In this document: positions 1-6,656 of the stretch, in pieces
How the letters are laid out: the number at the start of each line of letters is the position of its first letter
How positions within the stretch are numbered: the stretch's first letter is position 1
NCBI GenBank assembly: GCA_023229685.1
Contig: JALNYT010000017.1
Coordinates: 1 to 12,340 of the forward strand
Source of the DNA: Sulfuritalea sp.
Lineage (GTDB): Bacteria > Pseudomonadota > Gammaproteobacteria > Burkholderiales > Rhodocyclaceae
Reading direction: 5' to 3'
Length of the DNA stretch: 12,340 bases
Program-made: the position numbers and the translations under genes
The notes under the pieces: generated by a model
What the model saw: only the letters and a program-made list of their open reading frames with translations
The model's database searches: none
Told to the model about the DNA's origin: nothing

Positions 1-137
1 CCGCGCAACTGGCGCTTGCTCTTGGTGGTTTTCTTGGTCAGGATGTGGCGCTTGAACGCACTCCCGCGCTTGATGCCGCCGGAAGCGCGCACGACAAAGC
101 GCTTCTTGGCACCGCTCTTGGTCTTCATCTTCGGCAT
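1..137 (-). CDS. rpmI: 50S ribosomal protein L35 (partial, C-terminus beyond window)
   Basis: The reading frame begins MPKMKTKSGAKKRF and continues through VVRASGGIKRG and KRHILTKK, the highly conserved, very basic N-terminal two thirds of bacterial L35, a small protein of the large ribosomal subunit. About 45 codons are present. L35 is normally about 65 residues, so the last 20 or so lie beyond position 1. The start is the ATG at 137-135, preceded on the minus strand by GGGAG with about 8 nt spacing. It lies downstream of infC and thrS on the same strand, the conserved IF3-L35-L20 arrangement, so rplT (L20) is expected just outside the window. In E. coli this operon is repressed by L20 acting on the rpmI leader. 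The same is possible here but not shown. Confidence 0.97.
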   Translation of the reverse strand, partial: MPKMKTKSGAKKRFVVRASGGIKRGSAFKRHILTKKTTKSKRQLR

Positions 138-251
138 CGAAGATCTCCCTATTACATGGCTGCCAGGTGTTTCCCGCCTCGGGAATGCTTGGTGACCTGC
201 AACCACTTCTTGTTTCCGCACGCCGGGGCATGCGGAACAAATTTCAAATGC
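138..251 (-). promoter_or_regulatory. infC-rpmI spacer with two RNA hairpins (possible r-protein leader)
   Basis: This 114-nt spacer would be the leader of rpmI in the thrS-infC-rpmI mRNA. It has two inverted repeats. The first (214-237) pairs TTCCGCA with TGCGGAA and extends inward to about 10 pairs around a 4-nt loop. The second (171-185) pairs TTCCCG with CGGGAA around a 3-nt loop, and is flanked by complementary arms CAGGT (164-168) and ACCTG (195-199). Neither hairpin is followed by a U-run, so they do not look like terminators. In E. coli, L20 represses rpmI-rplT through structured RNA at this place. That this is an equivalent L20 site is inference from position only. Confidence 0.4.
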
Positions 252-779
252 TCAATGCGGCTTTTTCTTGGAGGCTGCCAGCACCATGATGAGCTGACGT
301 CCTTCCATTTTTGGCCACTGCTCTACCATCGCCTGCTGCTCGAGATCGACCTTGATTCGTTCCAGCATGCGCATGCCGATTTCCTGGTGCGCCATTTCAC
401 GACCCCGAAAACGCAAGGTAATTTTCGCCTTGTCGCCTTCGCTCAAAAACTTGATCACGTTGCGCAGCTTGATCTGATAATCATTTTCGTCCGTACCCGG
501 CCGAAACTTGACTTCCTTCACCACCACCTGCTTCTGCTTCAGCTTGGCCTCGTGCTGGCGCTTTGCCTCTTGATACTTGAACTTGCCGACGTCCATGATC
601 TTGCAGACTGGCGGCACAGCCGTGGGAGCGATTTCCACCAGATCCACACCGGCTTCTTCAGCCAGCGCTAGCGCCTGACGAATCGGGACAATGCCCAGTT
701 GCTCTCCGTCCTCCCCGACCAGACGAACCTCGGGGGTGGTGATCTCTTCGTTGAGACGCTGCGATTTATCCTGAGCGAT
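252..779 (-). CDS. infC: Translation initiation factor IF-3
   Basis: IF-3 binds the 30S subunit, prevents premature joining of 50S, and checks start-codon and initiator-tRNA pairing. The 175-residue product matches the usual IF-3 length. The N-terminal domain carries RLNEEITTPEVRL and DLVEIAPTAVPPVCKIMD. A lysine/glutamine-rich linker (KYQEAKRQHEAKLKQKQ) follows, then the C-terminal domain with KEVKFRPGTDENDY, ITLRFRGREMAHQEIG and the ending LAASKKKPH. The start I choose is ATC at 779-777: the frame reads (AUC)AQDKSQRLNEE, GGAG lies about 9 nt upstream, and an in-frame TGA (785-783) excludes any ATG, GTG or TTG start upstream. The first downstream GTG, at 647, would remove most of the N-terminal domain. 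E. coli infC starts at AUU, and IF-3 discriminates against such codons to control its own synthesis. The gene begins 28 nt after thrS ends. Confidence 0.95.
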   Translation of the reverse strand: MAQDKSQRLNEEITTPEVRLVGEDGEQLGIVPIRQALALAEEAGVDLVEIAPTAVPPVCKIMDVGKFKYQEAKRQHEAKLKQKQVVVKEVKFRPGTDENDYQIKLRNVIKFLSEGDKAKITLRFRGREMAHQEIGMRMLERIKVDLEQQAMVEQWPKMEGRQLIMVLAASKKKPH

Positions 780-807
780 GGTTCAAATCTCCAAAAAATT
801 CAAAAAA

Positions 808-2724
808 TCAGACCGCTACGCTTCTAGTGCATTGTTCATGCAACAGACGTTCGATCAAGGCCTGGGGGGACATCTGCCCGAGATCCTGATTCCCGCGGGC
901 ACGTAAAGCGACCAACCCAGCGACCTTTTCCTTGTCGCCAACGACAACGATATAAGGCCGCTTCAACAAGCTATGTTCGCGTATTTTATAGTTTATTTTC
1001 TCTCCGCGCAAATCGCTCTCAACGCGCAGACCGGCTTCGCGCAACATTTTCGCCACATTTTCGGCGTAATCCGTCTGCGCTTCCGAGATATTCATGACCA
1101 CCACCTGCACCGGCGCCAGCCACAGCGGGAAGGCGCCAGCGTGGTTTTCGACCAGAATGCCGATGAATCGCTCCAGCGAGCCGAGGATTGCCCGATGCAG
1201 CATCACCGGCGTGTGGCGGCTGTTGTCCTCGCCGACATATTCGGCACCGAGACGCCCCGGCATGGAGAAGTCCACCTGCACCGTGCCGCATTGCCAGGAA
1301 CGGCCGATCGCATCCTTGATGTGGAATTCGATCTTCGGACCGTAAAAAGCCCCTTCGCCGGGCAGTTCGTCCCAGGTCAGGCCGCTCGCCGTCAGCGCCG
1401 CGCGCAACGAGCTCTCCGCCTTGTCCCAGAGATGATCCTCGCCCACCCGCCCATCGGGGCGCAGGGCAAGCTTGACGGCGACATCGTGGAAGCCGAAGTC
1501 GCCATACACCTTGCGCAGCAGATCGTTGAAGGCCGTAACCTCCGATTGAATCTGGTCTTCGGTGCAGAATATGTGTCCGTCATCCTGAGTGAAGGCACGC
1601 ACGCGCATCACGCCGTGCAGCGCGCCGGAGGGTTCGTTGCGGTGGCAGGAACCGAACTCGCCGTAACGCAGCGGCAGCTCGCGATAGGAACGCACGTCGG
1701 TATTGAAGATCTGCACATGGCCCGGGCAATTCATCGGCTTCACCGCGTAATCGCGGTTCTCCGACTCGGTCGTGAACATGTTGTGCTTGAAATGCTCCCA
1801 ATGGCCGGAGCGTTCCCACAGGCTGCGATCAAGGATCTGCGGGCAGCGTACCTCCTGATAGCCGTTGTCGCGATAGACGCGACGCATGTATTGCTCGACC
1901 TCCTGCCACACGGTCCAGCCATGCGGATGCCAGAACACCATGCCCGGCGCTTCCTCCTGCAGGTGGAACAGATCAAGTTGCCGGCCGAGCTTGCGATGAT
2001 CGCGCTTCTCGGCTTCTTCCAGCATGTGCAGGTAGGCATCCAGCTCGTCCTTCTTGGCCCAGGCGGTGCCGTAGATGCGCTGCAACTGCTCGTTCTTCTG
2101 GTCGCCGCGCCAGTAGGCGCCGGCCACCTTCATCAGCTTGAAGACCTTGAGCTTGGCGGTCGAGGGAACGTGCGGACCACGGCAAAGGTCGATGAAGTCG
2201 CCCTCGCGATACAGCGATACATCCTCGCCCGGCGGGATCGCGGCAATCAACTCCGCCTTGTAGTGCTCGCCGATGGACTTGAAAAACTCGACGGCCTTGT
2301 CGCGTGACCAGACTTCGCGGGTGACCGGGAAATCCTTCTTCGCCAGCTCGGCCATGCGCTTCTCGATGGCCTCCAGGTCTTCCGGGGTAAACGGCCGCTT
2401 GCAGGCAAAGTCGTAGTAGAAGCCGTTTTCGATCACCGGGCCGATGGTCACCTGTGCCTCGGGGAACAGTTCCTTGACTGCATAAGCCAGCAGATGCGAG
2501 GTCGAATGGCGAATGATGTCGACGCCGTCCGCATCCTTGTCGGTGATGATGGCAAGCTGGGCATCGCCTTCGATCAGAAAGGAAGTATCGACCAGGGTGC
2601 CATCGACGCGACCGGCGAGCGCCGCCTTGGCCAGCCCGGCACCAATCGAAGCGGCGACCTCAGCCACCGTCAGCGCTTGCGGGTATTCGCGTTTCGATCC
2701 ATCAGGCAGGGTGATCACCGGCAT
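808..2724 (-). CDS. thrS: Threonyl-tRNA synthetase
   Basis: Cytoplasmic class II synthetase that charges tRNA-Thr. The 638-residue protein has the full domain order. The TGS domain covers about residues 1-62. The editing domain has HSTSH (His73, His77) and CRGPH (Cys181, His185), the residues that hydrolyse mischarged Ser-tRNA-Thr in E. coli. The catalytic core has Cys333 (NCPGH), His384 (DDGHIFC) and His510 (LHRAILGS) as zinc ligands, and carries the motif 3 arginine in GSLERF just after. The anticodon-binding domain is about 535-630. These positions are one less than in the E. coli enzyme. The frame stays open upstream to an ATG at 2805, but I chose 2724 because MPVITLPDGS is the standard N-terminus and GGAG lies 9 nt before it. 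The extra 27 codons fall in a structured leader. It is the first gene of the thrS-infC-rpmI operon. Confidence 0.97.
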   Translation of the reverse strand: MPVITLPDGSKREYPQALTVAEVAASIGAGLAKAALAGRVDGTLVDTSFLIEGDAQLAIITDKDADGVDIIRHSTSHLLAYAVKELFPEAQVTIGPVIENGFYYDFACKRPFTPEDLEAIEKRMAELAKKDFPVTREVWSRDKAVEFFKSIGEHYKAELIAAIPPGEDVSLYREGDFIDLCRGPHVPSTAKLKVFKLMKVAGAYWRGDQKNEQLQRIYGTAWAKKDELDAYLHMLEEAEKRDHRKLGRQLDLFHLQEEAPGMVFWHPHGWTVWQEVEQYMRRVYRDNGYQEVRCPQILDRSLWERSGHWEHFKHNMFTTESENRDYAVKPMNCPGHVQIFNTDVRSYRELPLRYGEFGSCHRNEPSGALHGVMRVRAFTQDDGHIFCTEDQIQSEVTAFNDLLRKVYGDFGFHDVAVKLALRPDGRVGEDHLWDKAESSLRAALTASGLTWDELPGEGAFYGPKIEFHIKDAIGRSWQCGTVQVDFSMPGRLGAEYVGEDNSRHTPVMLHRAILGSLERFIGILVENHAGAFPLWLAPVQVVVMNISEAQTDYAENVAKMLREAGLRVESDLRGEKINYKIREHSLLKRPYIVVVGDKEKVAGLVALRARGNQDLGQMSPQALIERLLHEQCTRSVAV

Positions 2725-2800
2725 TTTCGCTTGCTCCAGAAAAGCAACAGGGCGCACGGTTCTCGCGGAAATCACGCGGTGCGCCCTGCAAATCAGTTTG
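2725..2800 (-). promoter_or_regulatory. thrS mRNA leader with long hairpin
   Basis: A perfect 10-bp inverted repeat, CAGGGCGCAC (2748-2757) and GTGCGCCCTG (2779-2788), encloses a 21-nt loop that can itself form a CGCG/CGCG stem with a 7-nt loop. In the transcript the hairpin is followed by UUGCUUUUCU, which is U-rich but interrupted. The next segment pairs UUGCU with AGCAA across the GGAG ribosome binding site of thrS. It could be a translational operator, as E. coli ThrRS binds its own leader, or an attenuator. The 7-nt inner loop does not show a Thr anticodon (NGU) in its centre, so the tRNA-mimic model is weak. Confidence 0.5.
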
Positions 2801-2805
2801 GGCAA

Positions 2806-2811
2806 ATTTTA
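2806..2811 (-). promoter_or_regulatory. Possible -10 box for the thrS operon
   Basis: On the minus strand the sequence reads GATAAAATTTG, giving a TAAAAT hexamer. It would place the start of transcription just ahead of the thrS leader hairpin. I find no good -35 hexamer at 16-18 nt, so the call is weak. Confidence 0.35.
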
Positions 2812-2873
2812 TCACAGCGGCTCATCGCCTTACGGCATCATTCCGCTCTGGCACAAGTCAAAGGAGGCAGACT

Positions 2874-3299
2874 ATGGACATCGATGGCTTCATGGAGAAC
2901 TACAAGCGCGCCTGGGAAACCAGCGATGAGAATCTGCTGGCCTCGCTGTTCACGCCTGACGGCACCTATCGCAACACTCCCTTCGCCGTCCAGCAGGGGC
3001 ACGAGGCCATCAAGCAGTACTGGCAGCGCACCAAGCTGCAGACCGACATCCGGCTTACCTACGAGGTGCTGCAGCGTCATGCCACGGGCGGCATCGCCCA
3101 CTGGCACACGACCTACCAGGTGACCTCGGAGGACATGTTCAAGATGTGGGCGGCATCGACCGGCACCAACATGCTCGCCCGCAAGCCCGGCGACCCGCTG
3201 CCGCGGCTGGCGCTGGACGGCATGGCCGTAGTCGAATTCGATAGCGGCGGACTGTGCCGCGATTTCCGGCTCTGGTGGCACAGCCGGATTGACGATTGA
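2874..3299 (+). CDS. SnoaL/NTF2-like small protein of unknown substrate
   Basis: A 141-residue soluble protein without signal peptide or membrane segment. The N-terminus MDIDGFMENYKRAWETSDENLLASLFTPDG, followed by YRNTPF, a GHEAIKQYW helix and alternating strands ending in VEFDSGGLCRDFRLWW, has the pattern of the SnoaL/NTF2-like cone fold: a helix with W and D, then F..DG.Y, then a final strand with a W. Family members are isomerases, hydrolases or ligand-binding proteins, and the substrate cannot be told from sequence. Translation is well supported: AAAGGAGG sits 6 nt before the ATG. It lies between the divergent thrS operon and a two-way terminator, so it is probably a single-gene unit. No neighbour suggests a pathway. 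The fold assignment is fairly sure; the function is unknown. Confidence 0.85.
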   Translation: MDIDGFMENYKRAWETSDENLLASLFTPDGTYRNTPFAVQQGHEAIKQYWQRTKLQTDIRLTYEVLQRHATGGIAHWHTTYQVTSEDMFKMWAASTGTNMLARKPGDPLPRLALDGMAVVEFDSGGLCRDFRLWWHSRIDD

Positions 3300-3302
3300 T
3301 AC

Positions 3303-3337
3303 AAAAGCGGCCGCAGGAAAAATCCTGCGGCCGTTTC
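3303..3337. terminator. Bidirectional rho-independent terminator
   Basis: A perfect 11-bp stem, CGGCCGCAGGA (3308-3318) and TCCTGCGGCCG (3323-3333), closes an AAAA loop. On the plus strand it is followed by TTTCGT. On the minus strand it is followed by CTTTTG. It begins a few bases after the stop of the SnoaL-like gene and lies just beyond the 3' end of the convergent tRNA-Val, so it can end both transcripts. Confidence 0.9.
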
Positions 3338-3344
3338 GTGGTGT

Positions 3345-3421
3345 TGGTAGGCGCGATTGGACTCGAACCAACGACCCCCACCATGTCAAGGTGGTGCTCT
3401 AACCAGCTGAGCTACGCGCCT
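3345..3421 (-). tRNA. tRNA-Val (anticodon GAC)
   Basis: A 77-nt tRNA with a complete cloverleaf. The acceptor stem is AGGCGCG with CGCGCCT, discriminator A, and an encoded CCA. The D arm is GCTC-AGCTGGTTA-GAGC. The anticodon stem CCACC/GGTGG holds the loop TTGACAT, giving anticodon GAC, which reads GUC and GUU. The T arm is GTTGG-TTCGAGT-CCAAT. It closely resembles E. coli tRNA-Val(GAC) from the D arm through the T arm. A promoter lies upstream and a terminator directly downstream, so it is probably transcribed alone, although read-through from prpE is possible. Confidence 0.98.
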
Positions 3422-3443
3422 GCTGCCTGCAAAAGAGGCGCGA

Positions 3444-3471
3444 ATTCTACCCGAATCACGCCTTCGGTCAA
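3444..3471 (-). promoter_or_regulatory. Sigma-70 promoter of tRNA-Val
   Basis: On the minus strand TTGACC (3471-3466) and TAGAAT (3449-3444) are separated by 16 nt. The stretch after the -10 box is TCGCGCC, a GC-rich discriminator of the kind found on stringently controlled stable-RNA promoters. The mature tRNA begins 22 nt after the -10 box. Confidence 0.8.
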
Positions 3472-3497
3472 AGAGTTTTGGCTTCAGCCGCTTCGCT

Positions 3498-3520
3498 TAA
3501 CGCCGATAGGGCCAGCGTTA
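3498..3520 (-). other. Hairpin downstream of prpE (possible transcript 3' end)
   Basis: TAACGC (3498-3503) and GCGTTA (3515-3520) form a perfect 6-bp stem with an 11-nt loop that can add a few weaker pairs. It lies 24 nt after the prpE stop on the minus strand. No U-run follows, so it is not a clear intrinsic terminator. It might stabilise the mRNA end or serve a rho-dependent stop. Confidence 0.3.
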
Positions 3521-3543
3521 GCCTCCACCGAAACCTCGTCTTC

Positions 3544-5436
3544 TCAGCCCGCCAATGCCGTCTTGATCTGTTCGAGGGTGGATGGGTCGTCGATGGTGGT
3601 CAGGTCACCGGCATCGCGGCCTTCCGCCAGCGCCTGAATGGAGCGCCGCAGCATCTTCCCCGAACGGGTCTTGGGCAGGCCGGTGACGAAATGGACCCGC
3701 TTCGGCCTGGCAATGGCACCCAGACTGTTGTCGACGGCCTTCTTGATCTCGGCCTCCAGCGCGGTACGCAATTCAAGGGTCGCCACCCGTGCCGCGTCCT
3801 TGACCACCACGAAGGCGACCGGTTCCTGCCCCTTCAACTGATCACTGACGCCGACTACAGCGACTTCGGCGACCGCCGTGTGACCTTGTATCGCCTCTTC
3901 AATCTCGCGCGTGCCGAGGCGGTGGCCGGCGACGTTGATGACATCGTCGGTGCGGCCCAGAATGTAGTGATAGTTCTCTTCATCCCGGATGCCCCAGTCA
4001 AAGGAGGAATAGACCAGTTGCTCCTTGAACAGGCTGAAGTAGGTGCTGACGAAACGCTCGTCGTCACCCCACACGGTAGACAGGCAGCCCGGCGGCAATG
4101 GCGGGACGATGCCGACGATGCCTTTTTCATTGGCGTCGCACACCGTGCCGTCCTCGCGGAAGATGCGCAGGTCATAGCCATAAACCGGAAAGCTCGGCGT
4201 ACCGAACTTGATCTTGGTGTCCTCGACGCCGCGCACGGCGGACAGCATCGGCCAACCCGATTCGGTCTGCCAATAGTGGTCGATCACCGGCAACTCCAGT
4301 TCGCCCATGATCCATTCGTGGGTCGGCTGGTCCAGCGGCTCGCCGGCGAGAAACAAATGCTTGAGCGACGACAGGTCGTACTTGTGCAGCCAGCTGTTGT
4401 CGTGCTTCTTCAGCACGCGAATTGCGGTCGGCGCCGAGAACATCACGTTCACCTTGTATTTCTCGACCAGTTGCCACCAGATGCCGGGATCCGGGCGGAT
4501 CGGTGTGCCTTCATACATCACGGTGCACATGCCGGCGATGAGCGGGCCGTAGATGATGTAGCTATGGCCGACCACCCAGCCGATGTCCGAAGTGGAGAAC
4601 ATCGTCTCACCCTCGAAGCCGGTAAAAATATGCTTCATGGACGATGCCAGGGCGACGGCATAGCCACCGGTGTCGCGCTGCACACCCTTGGGTTTGCCGG
4701 TGGTACCGGAGGTGTAGAGGATGTAGGAAGGCTCGGAAGACTCCATCCAGACGCAGTCCACCTGGGCATCCATGTGCTGCGCCCGCAGGGTGGCGTAATC
4801 GACGTCGCGACCGGCAACCTTGGGGAAGTTCTTGTCGAGGCCACGGTCGATCATCAGCACTTTCCCTGGCGGGAACTCGGCCAGCTTGCACGCCTCGTCG
4901 AGCAGATTCTTGTAGGGTACGGCCTTGCCGCCGCGCATGCCCGCATCGCTTGATACGATCAGCTTCGGCTTGGCGTCATCGATGCGGGTCGCCAGAGAAC
5001 CGGAGGCGAAACCGCCAAACACCACCGAGTGGATGGCACCGATGCGTGCGCAGGCCAGGATGGCAAAGGTCGCTTCGGCGATCATCGGCATGTAGATCAG
5101 GACGCGGTCGCCCTTGACCACGCCGAGCGACTGCATGATCGCCGCCATCCGCATCACTTCCTTCTTCAACTCGGCGAAGGTATAGATCTTCTCCTCGTTG
5201 GTCTCGGTCGAGACGTAGATCAGCGCGCGTGCATTGGGGCGCTTGGCGGCATGACGGTCGACGGCGTTGTAGCAGAGGTTGATTTCGCCGCCGGAGAACC
5301 ATTTTACGAACGGCGGCTTGCTGTAATCGCGGATGGTCTGCGGCGGCTTGTGCCAATCGACAAGCTTCGCCTCATCACGCCAAAAGGCATCGGGTTGCTC
5401 GATGGAACGCTTGTAGAACTCTGCATATTTGCCCAT
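3544..5436 (-). CDS. prpE: Propionate-CoA ligase (propionyl-CoA synthetase)
   Basis: ANL-superfamily acyl-adenylate enzyme: propionate + ATP + CoA gives propionyl-CoA + AMP + PPi, feeding the methylcitrate cycle or other propionyl-CoA routes. The 630-residue protein has the P-loop-like motif YTSGTTGKPKG (about 241-251), YWQTESG (388-394), the hinge and core motif GRTDDVINVAGHRLG (from 494), and the catalytic lysine in RSGKMLRR (Lys594), which corresponds to the lysine acylated in Salmonella PrpE. Length, the start MGKYAEFYKRSIEQPDAFW and YWQTESGWP favour PrpE over acetyl-CoA synthetase, which is longer and usually has WWQTETG. Acetate and acrylate could be side substrates. The start at 5436 has GAGG about 6 nt upstream; an in-frame ATG at 5484 lacks support. 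It lies 60 nt downstream of acuI on the same strand, so the two are probably co-transcribed. Confidence 0.92.
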   Translation of the reverse strand: MGKYAEFYKRSIEQPDAFWRDEAKLVDWHKPPQTIRDYSKPPFVKWFSGGEINLCYNAVDRHAAKRPNARALIYVSTETNEEKIYTFAELKKEVMRMAAIMQSLGVVKGDRVLIYMPMIAEATFAILACARIGAIHSVVFGGFASGSLATRIDDAKPKLIVSSDAGMRGGKAVPYKNLLDEACKLAEFPPGKVLMIDRGLDKNFPKVAGRDVDYATLRAQHMDAQVDCVWMESSEPSYILYTSGTTGKPKGVQRDTGGYAVALASSMKHIFTGFEGETMFSTSDIGWVVGHSYIIYGPLIAGMCTVMYEGTPIRPDPGIWWQLVEKYKVNVMFSAPTAIRVLKKHDNSWLHKYDLSSLKHLFLAGEPLDQPTHEWIMGELELPVIDHYWQTESGWPMLSAVRGVEDTKIKFGTPSFPVYGYDLRIFREDGTVCDANEKGIVGIVPPLPPGCLSTVWGDDERFVSTYFSLFKEQLVYSSFDWGIRDEENYHYILGRTDDVINVAGHRLGTREIEEAIQGHTAVAEVAVVGVSDQLKGQEPVAFVVVKDAARVATLELRTALEAEIKKAVDNSLGAIARPKRVHFVTGLPKTRSGKMLRRSIQALAEGRDAGDLTTIDDPSTLEQIKTALAG

Positions 5437-5496
5437 GACAATCCTCGTTGGTTTTTTTGGTAAGAGAATAAATGGTGGTGCCAATGCGTCCCGTCT

Positions 5497-6498
5497 TCAG
5501 GCTCCGATATTGACCACGATGCGGCCCTTGGCCCGCCCCTGGATGTAGTCGTCAAATGCGGCGGGTAAATCGGCAAACGCGATGTCGCGGGTCATCTGTG
5601 CCGAGCCCGGCGCCAGATCGGCCGGCCGCATGTCGGTAGCGAGACGCCGCCAGACTGCTGCCCGCTGCGTCATCGGGCAGTTCACCGAATCGATTCCCAG
5701 CAGACTGACGCCGCGCAATATGAAGGGCATCACGGTCGTGTTCAGGCTGAAGCTGGCGGCGAGGCCGATCGATGCCAGCGCGCCGCCGACCTGCATCGTG
5801 CTGGCCATCCAGGCCAGCACGTCGCCGCCGAGGTTATCCACCGCGCCGGCCCAGGTTTCCTTGCCCAGCGGCTTGATTTTCGCCAGATCCAGCGACTGGC
5901 GAATCAGGACTTCCTTGGCGCCGAGGCCTTTCAAGTAGTCGCTTTCGGCCTCTTTGCCGGTCAGGGCAACGACGTGATAGCCCCGTTTGGCAAGAATCTC
6001 GATCGCGATGCTGCCGACACCTCCGGTGGCACCCGAAACGACTACCGGCCCCTTGTCCGGCGCCAGGCCGTCGTGCTCCATGCGCACCACCGCCAGCGCC
6101 GCAGTGAACCCGGCGGTGCCCAAGGCCATGGCGTCATGCAGGGAAAGCCCGGCCGGCAGCTTGACCACCCAGTCCGCCGGCAGGCGCGCCATTTCTGCAT
6201 AACCGCCGTGATGGGCGACGCCGATATCGTAGCTGGTAGCCAGTATCTCGTCGCCCGACTTGAAGCGGGGATCGGTGCTGGCAGTCACCCGCCCGGCCAG
6301 ATCGACGCCGCCGATGCAAGGGAAGCGACGGATGATGCGCCCGGCGCCGGTCGCCGCCAGGGCGTCCTTGTAATTGATGCTGGAGTGGGTGACGGCGATG
6401 GTGACTTCGCCCCGGTCAAGTTGCGACTCGTCCATATCGACGAAGCGGCTGACAACCTTGCCTTCTTCCTGATTGATCAGGTAAGCCTTGAAACTCAC
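5497..6498 (-). CDS. acuI: Acrylyl-CoA reductase (NADPH), AcuI/YhdH family
   Basis: Zinc-independent medium-chain reductase that reduces acryloyl-CoA to propionyl-CoA with NADPH. The 333-residue protein has the N-terminal GroES-like domain with HSSINYKDALAATG (about 38-51) and FPCIGGVDLAG. The Rossmann domain has GATGGVGS (156-163) and VVALTGKEAESDYLKGLGA, both typical of the AcuI/YhdH branch rather than generic quinone reductases. The likely start is GTG at 6498 (VSFKAYLINQ read as MSFKAYLINQ), with GAGGAGG 5 nt upstream. An ATG at 6531 would add 11 residues without a ribosome site. In Rhodobacter and Ruegeria, AcuI works in 3-hydroxypropionate and acrylate/DMSP metabolism and removes toxic acryloyl-CoA. 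Pairing with prpE fits this role. AcuI identity is fairly sure; the physiological substrate source is inferred. Confidence 0.9.
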   Translation of the reverse strand: MSFKAYLINQEEGKVVSRFVDMDESQLDRGEVTIAVTHSSINYKDALAATGAGRIIRRFPCIGGVDLAGRVTASTDPRFKSGDEILATSYDIGVAHHGGYAEMARLPADWVVKLPAGLSLHDAMALGTAGFTAALAVVRMEHDGLAPDKGPVVVSGATGGVGSIAIEILAKRGYHVVALTGKEAESDYLKGLGAKEVLIRQSLDLAKIKPLGKETWAGAVDNLGGDVLAWMASTMQVGGALASIGLAASFSLNTTVMPFILRGVSLLGIDSVNCPMTQRAAVWRRLATDMRPADLAPGSAQMTRDIAFADLPAAFDDYIQGRAKGRIVVNIGA

Positions 6499-6567
6499 GA
6501 TAACCTCCTCGAGTTCGTGCCCGGTCGGCACCTGCCAATTGCGAACTTTTGCGCACCGAAGCGATTG

Positions 6568-6573
6568 ATTATA
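6568..6573 (-). promoter_or_regulatory. -10 box for acuI-prpE
   Basis: The minus strand reads GGCTATAATC, a perfect TATAAT hexamer, about 70 nt before the acuI start codon. No clear -35 hexamer is present, a common picture for betaproteobacterial promoters. The predicted 5' leader of about 60 nt contains a small hairpin, GTGCC (6517-6521) with GGCAC (6527-6531), shortly before the ribosome site. Confidence 0.65.
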
Positions 6574-6618
6574 GCCAGACGAGGCTTACGGGACCCTGAA
6601 TCAACACTGGCGAAGGGG

Positions 6619-6648
6619 TTTACAGGCAACGCCGGTCGAGGCTATAGT
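6619..6648 (+). promoter_or_regulatory. Promoter of the NlpC/P60 gene
   Basis: TTTACA (6619-6624) and TATAGT (6643-6648) are 18 nt apart, a good sigma-70 pair. Only 8 nt separate the -10 box from the ATG at 6657, so the transcript is predicted to start at or next to the initiation codon. Confidence 0.7.
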
Positions 6649-6656
6649 CCAGCCCC

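Noticed and set aside
45..671. Open frame of 208 codons on the plus strand across rpmI and infC
   Set aside because: It crosses two conserved minus-strand genes and their spacer; no domain is recognisable.
973..2307. Long open frame (444 codons) on the plus strand opposite thrS
   Set aside because: Antisense to a complete ThrRS with all zinc and editing residues; its protein is His/Ala-rich and without family features.
2725..2805. Longer N-terminus for ThrRS
   Set aside because: The extra codons are made of leader hairpin sequence, and MPVITLPDGS with its GGAG is the standard start.
3478..4953. Long open frame (491 codons) on the plus strand opposite prpE
   Set aside because: It is a mirror of the high-GC codon use of prpE. 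The product has no recognisable domain, and the opposite strand carries an intact, strongly motif-supported gene.
3544..5436. Acetyl-CoA synthetase (Acs) instead of PrpE
   Set aside because: Shorter length, the MGKYAEFYKRSIEQ start and YWQTESGWP fit PrpE better; acetate activity as a side reaction is not excluded.
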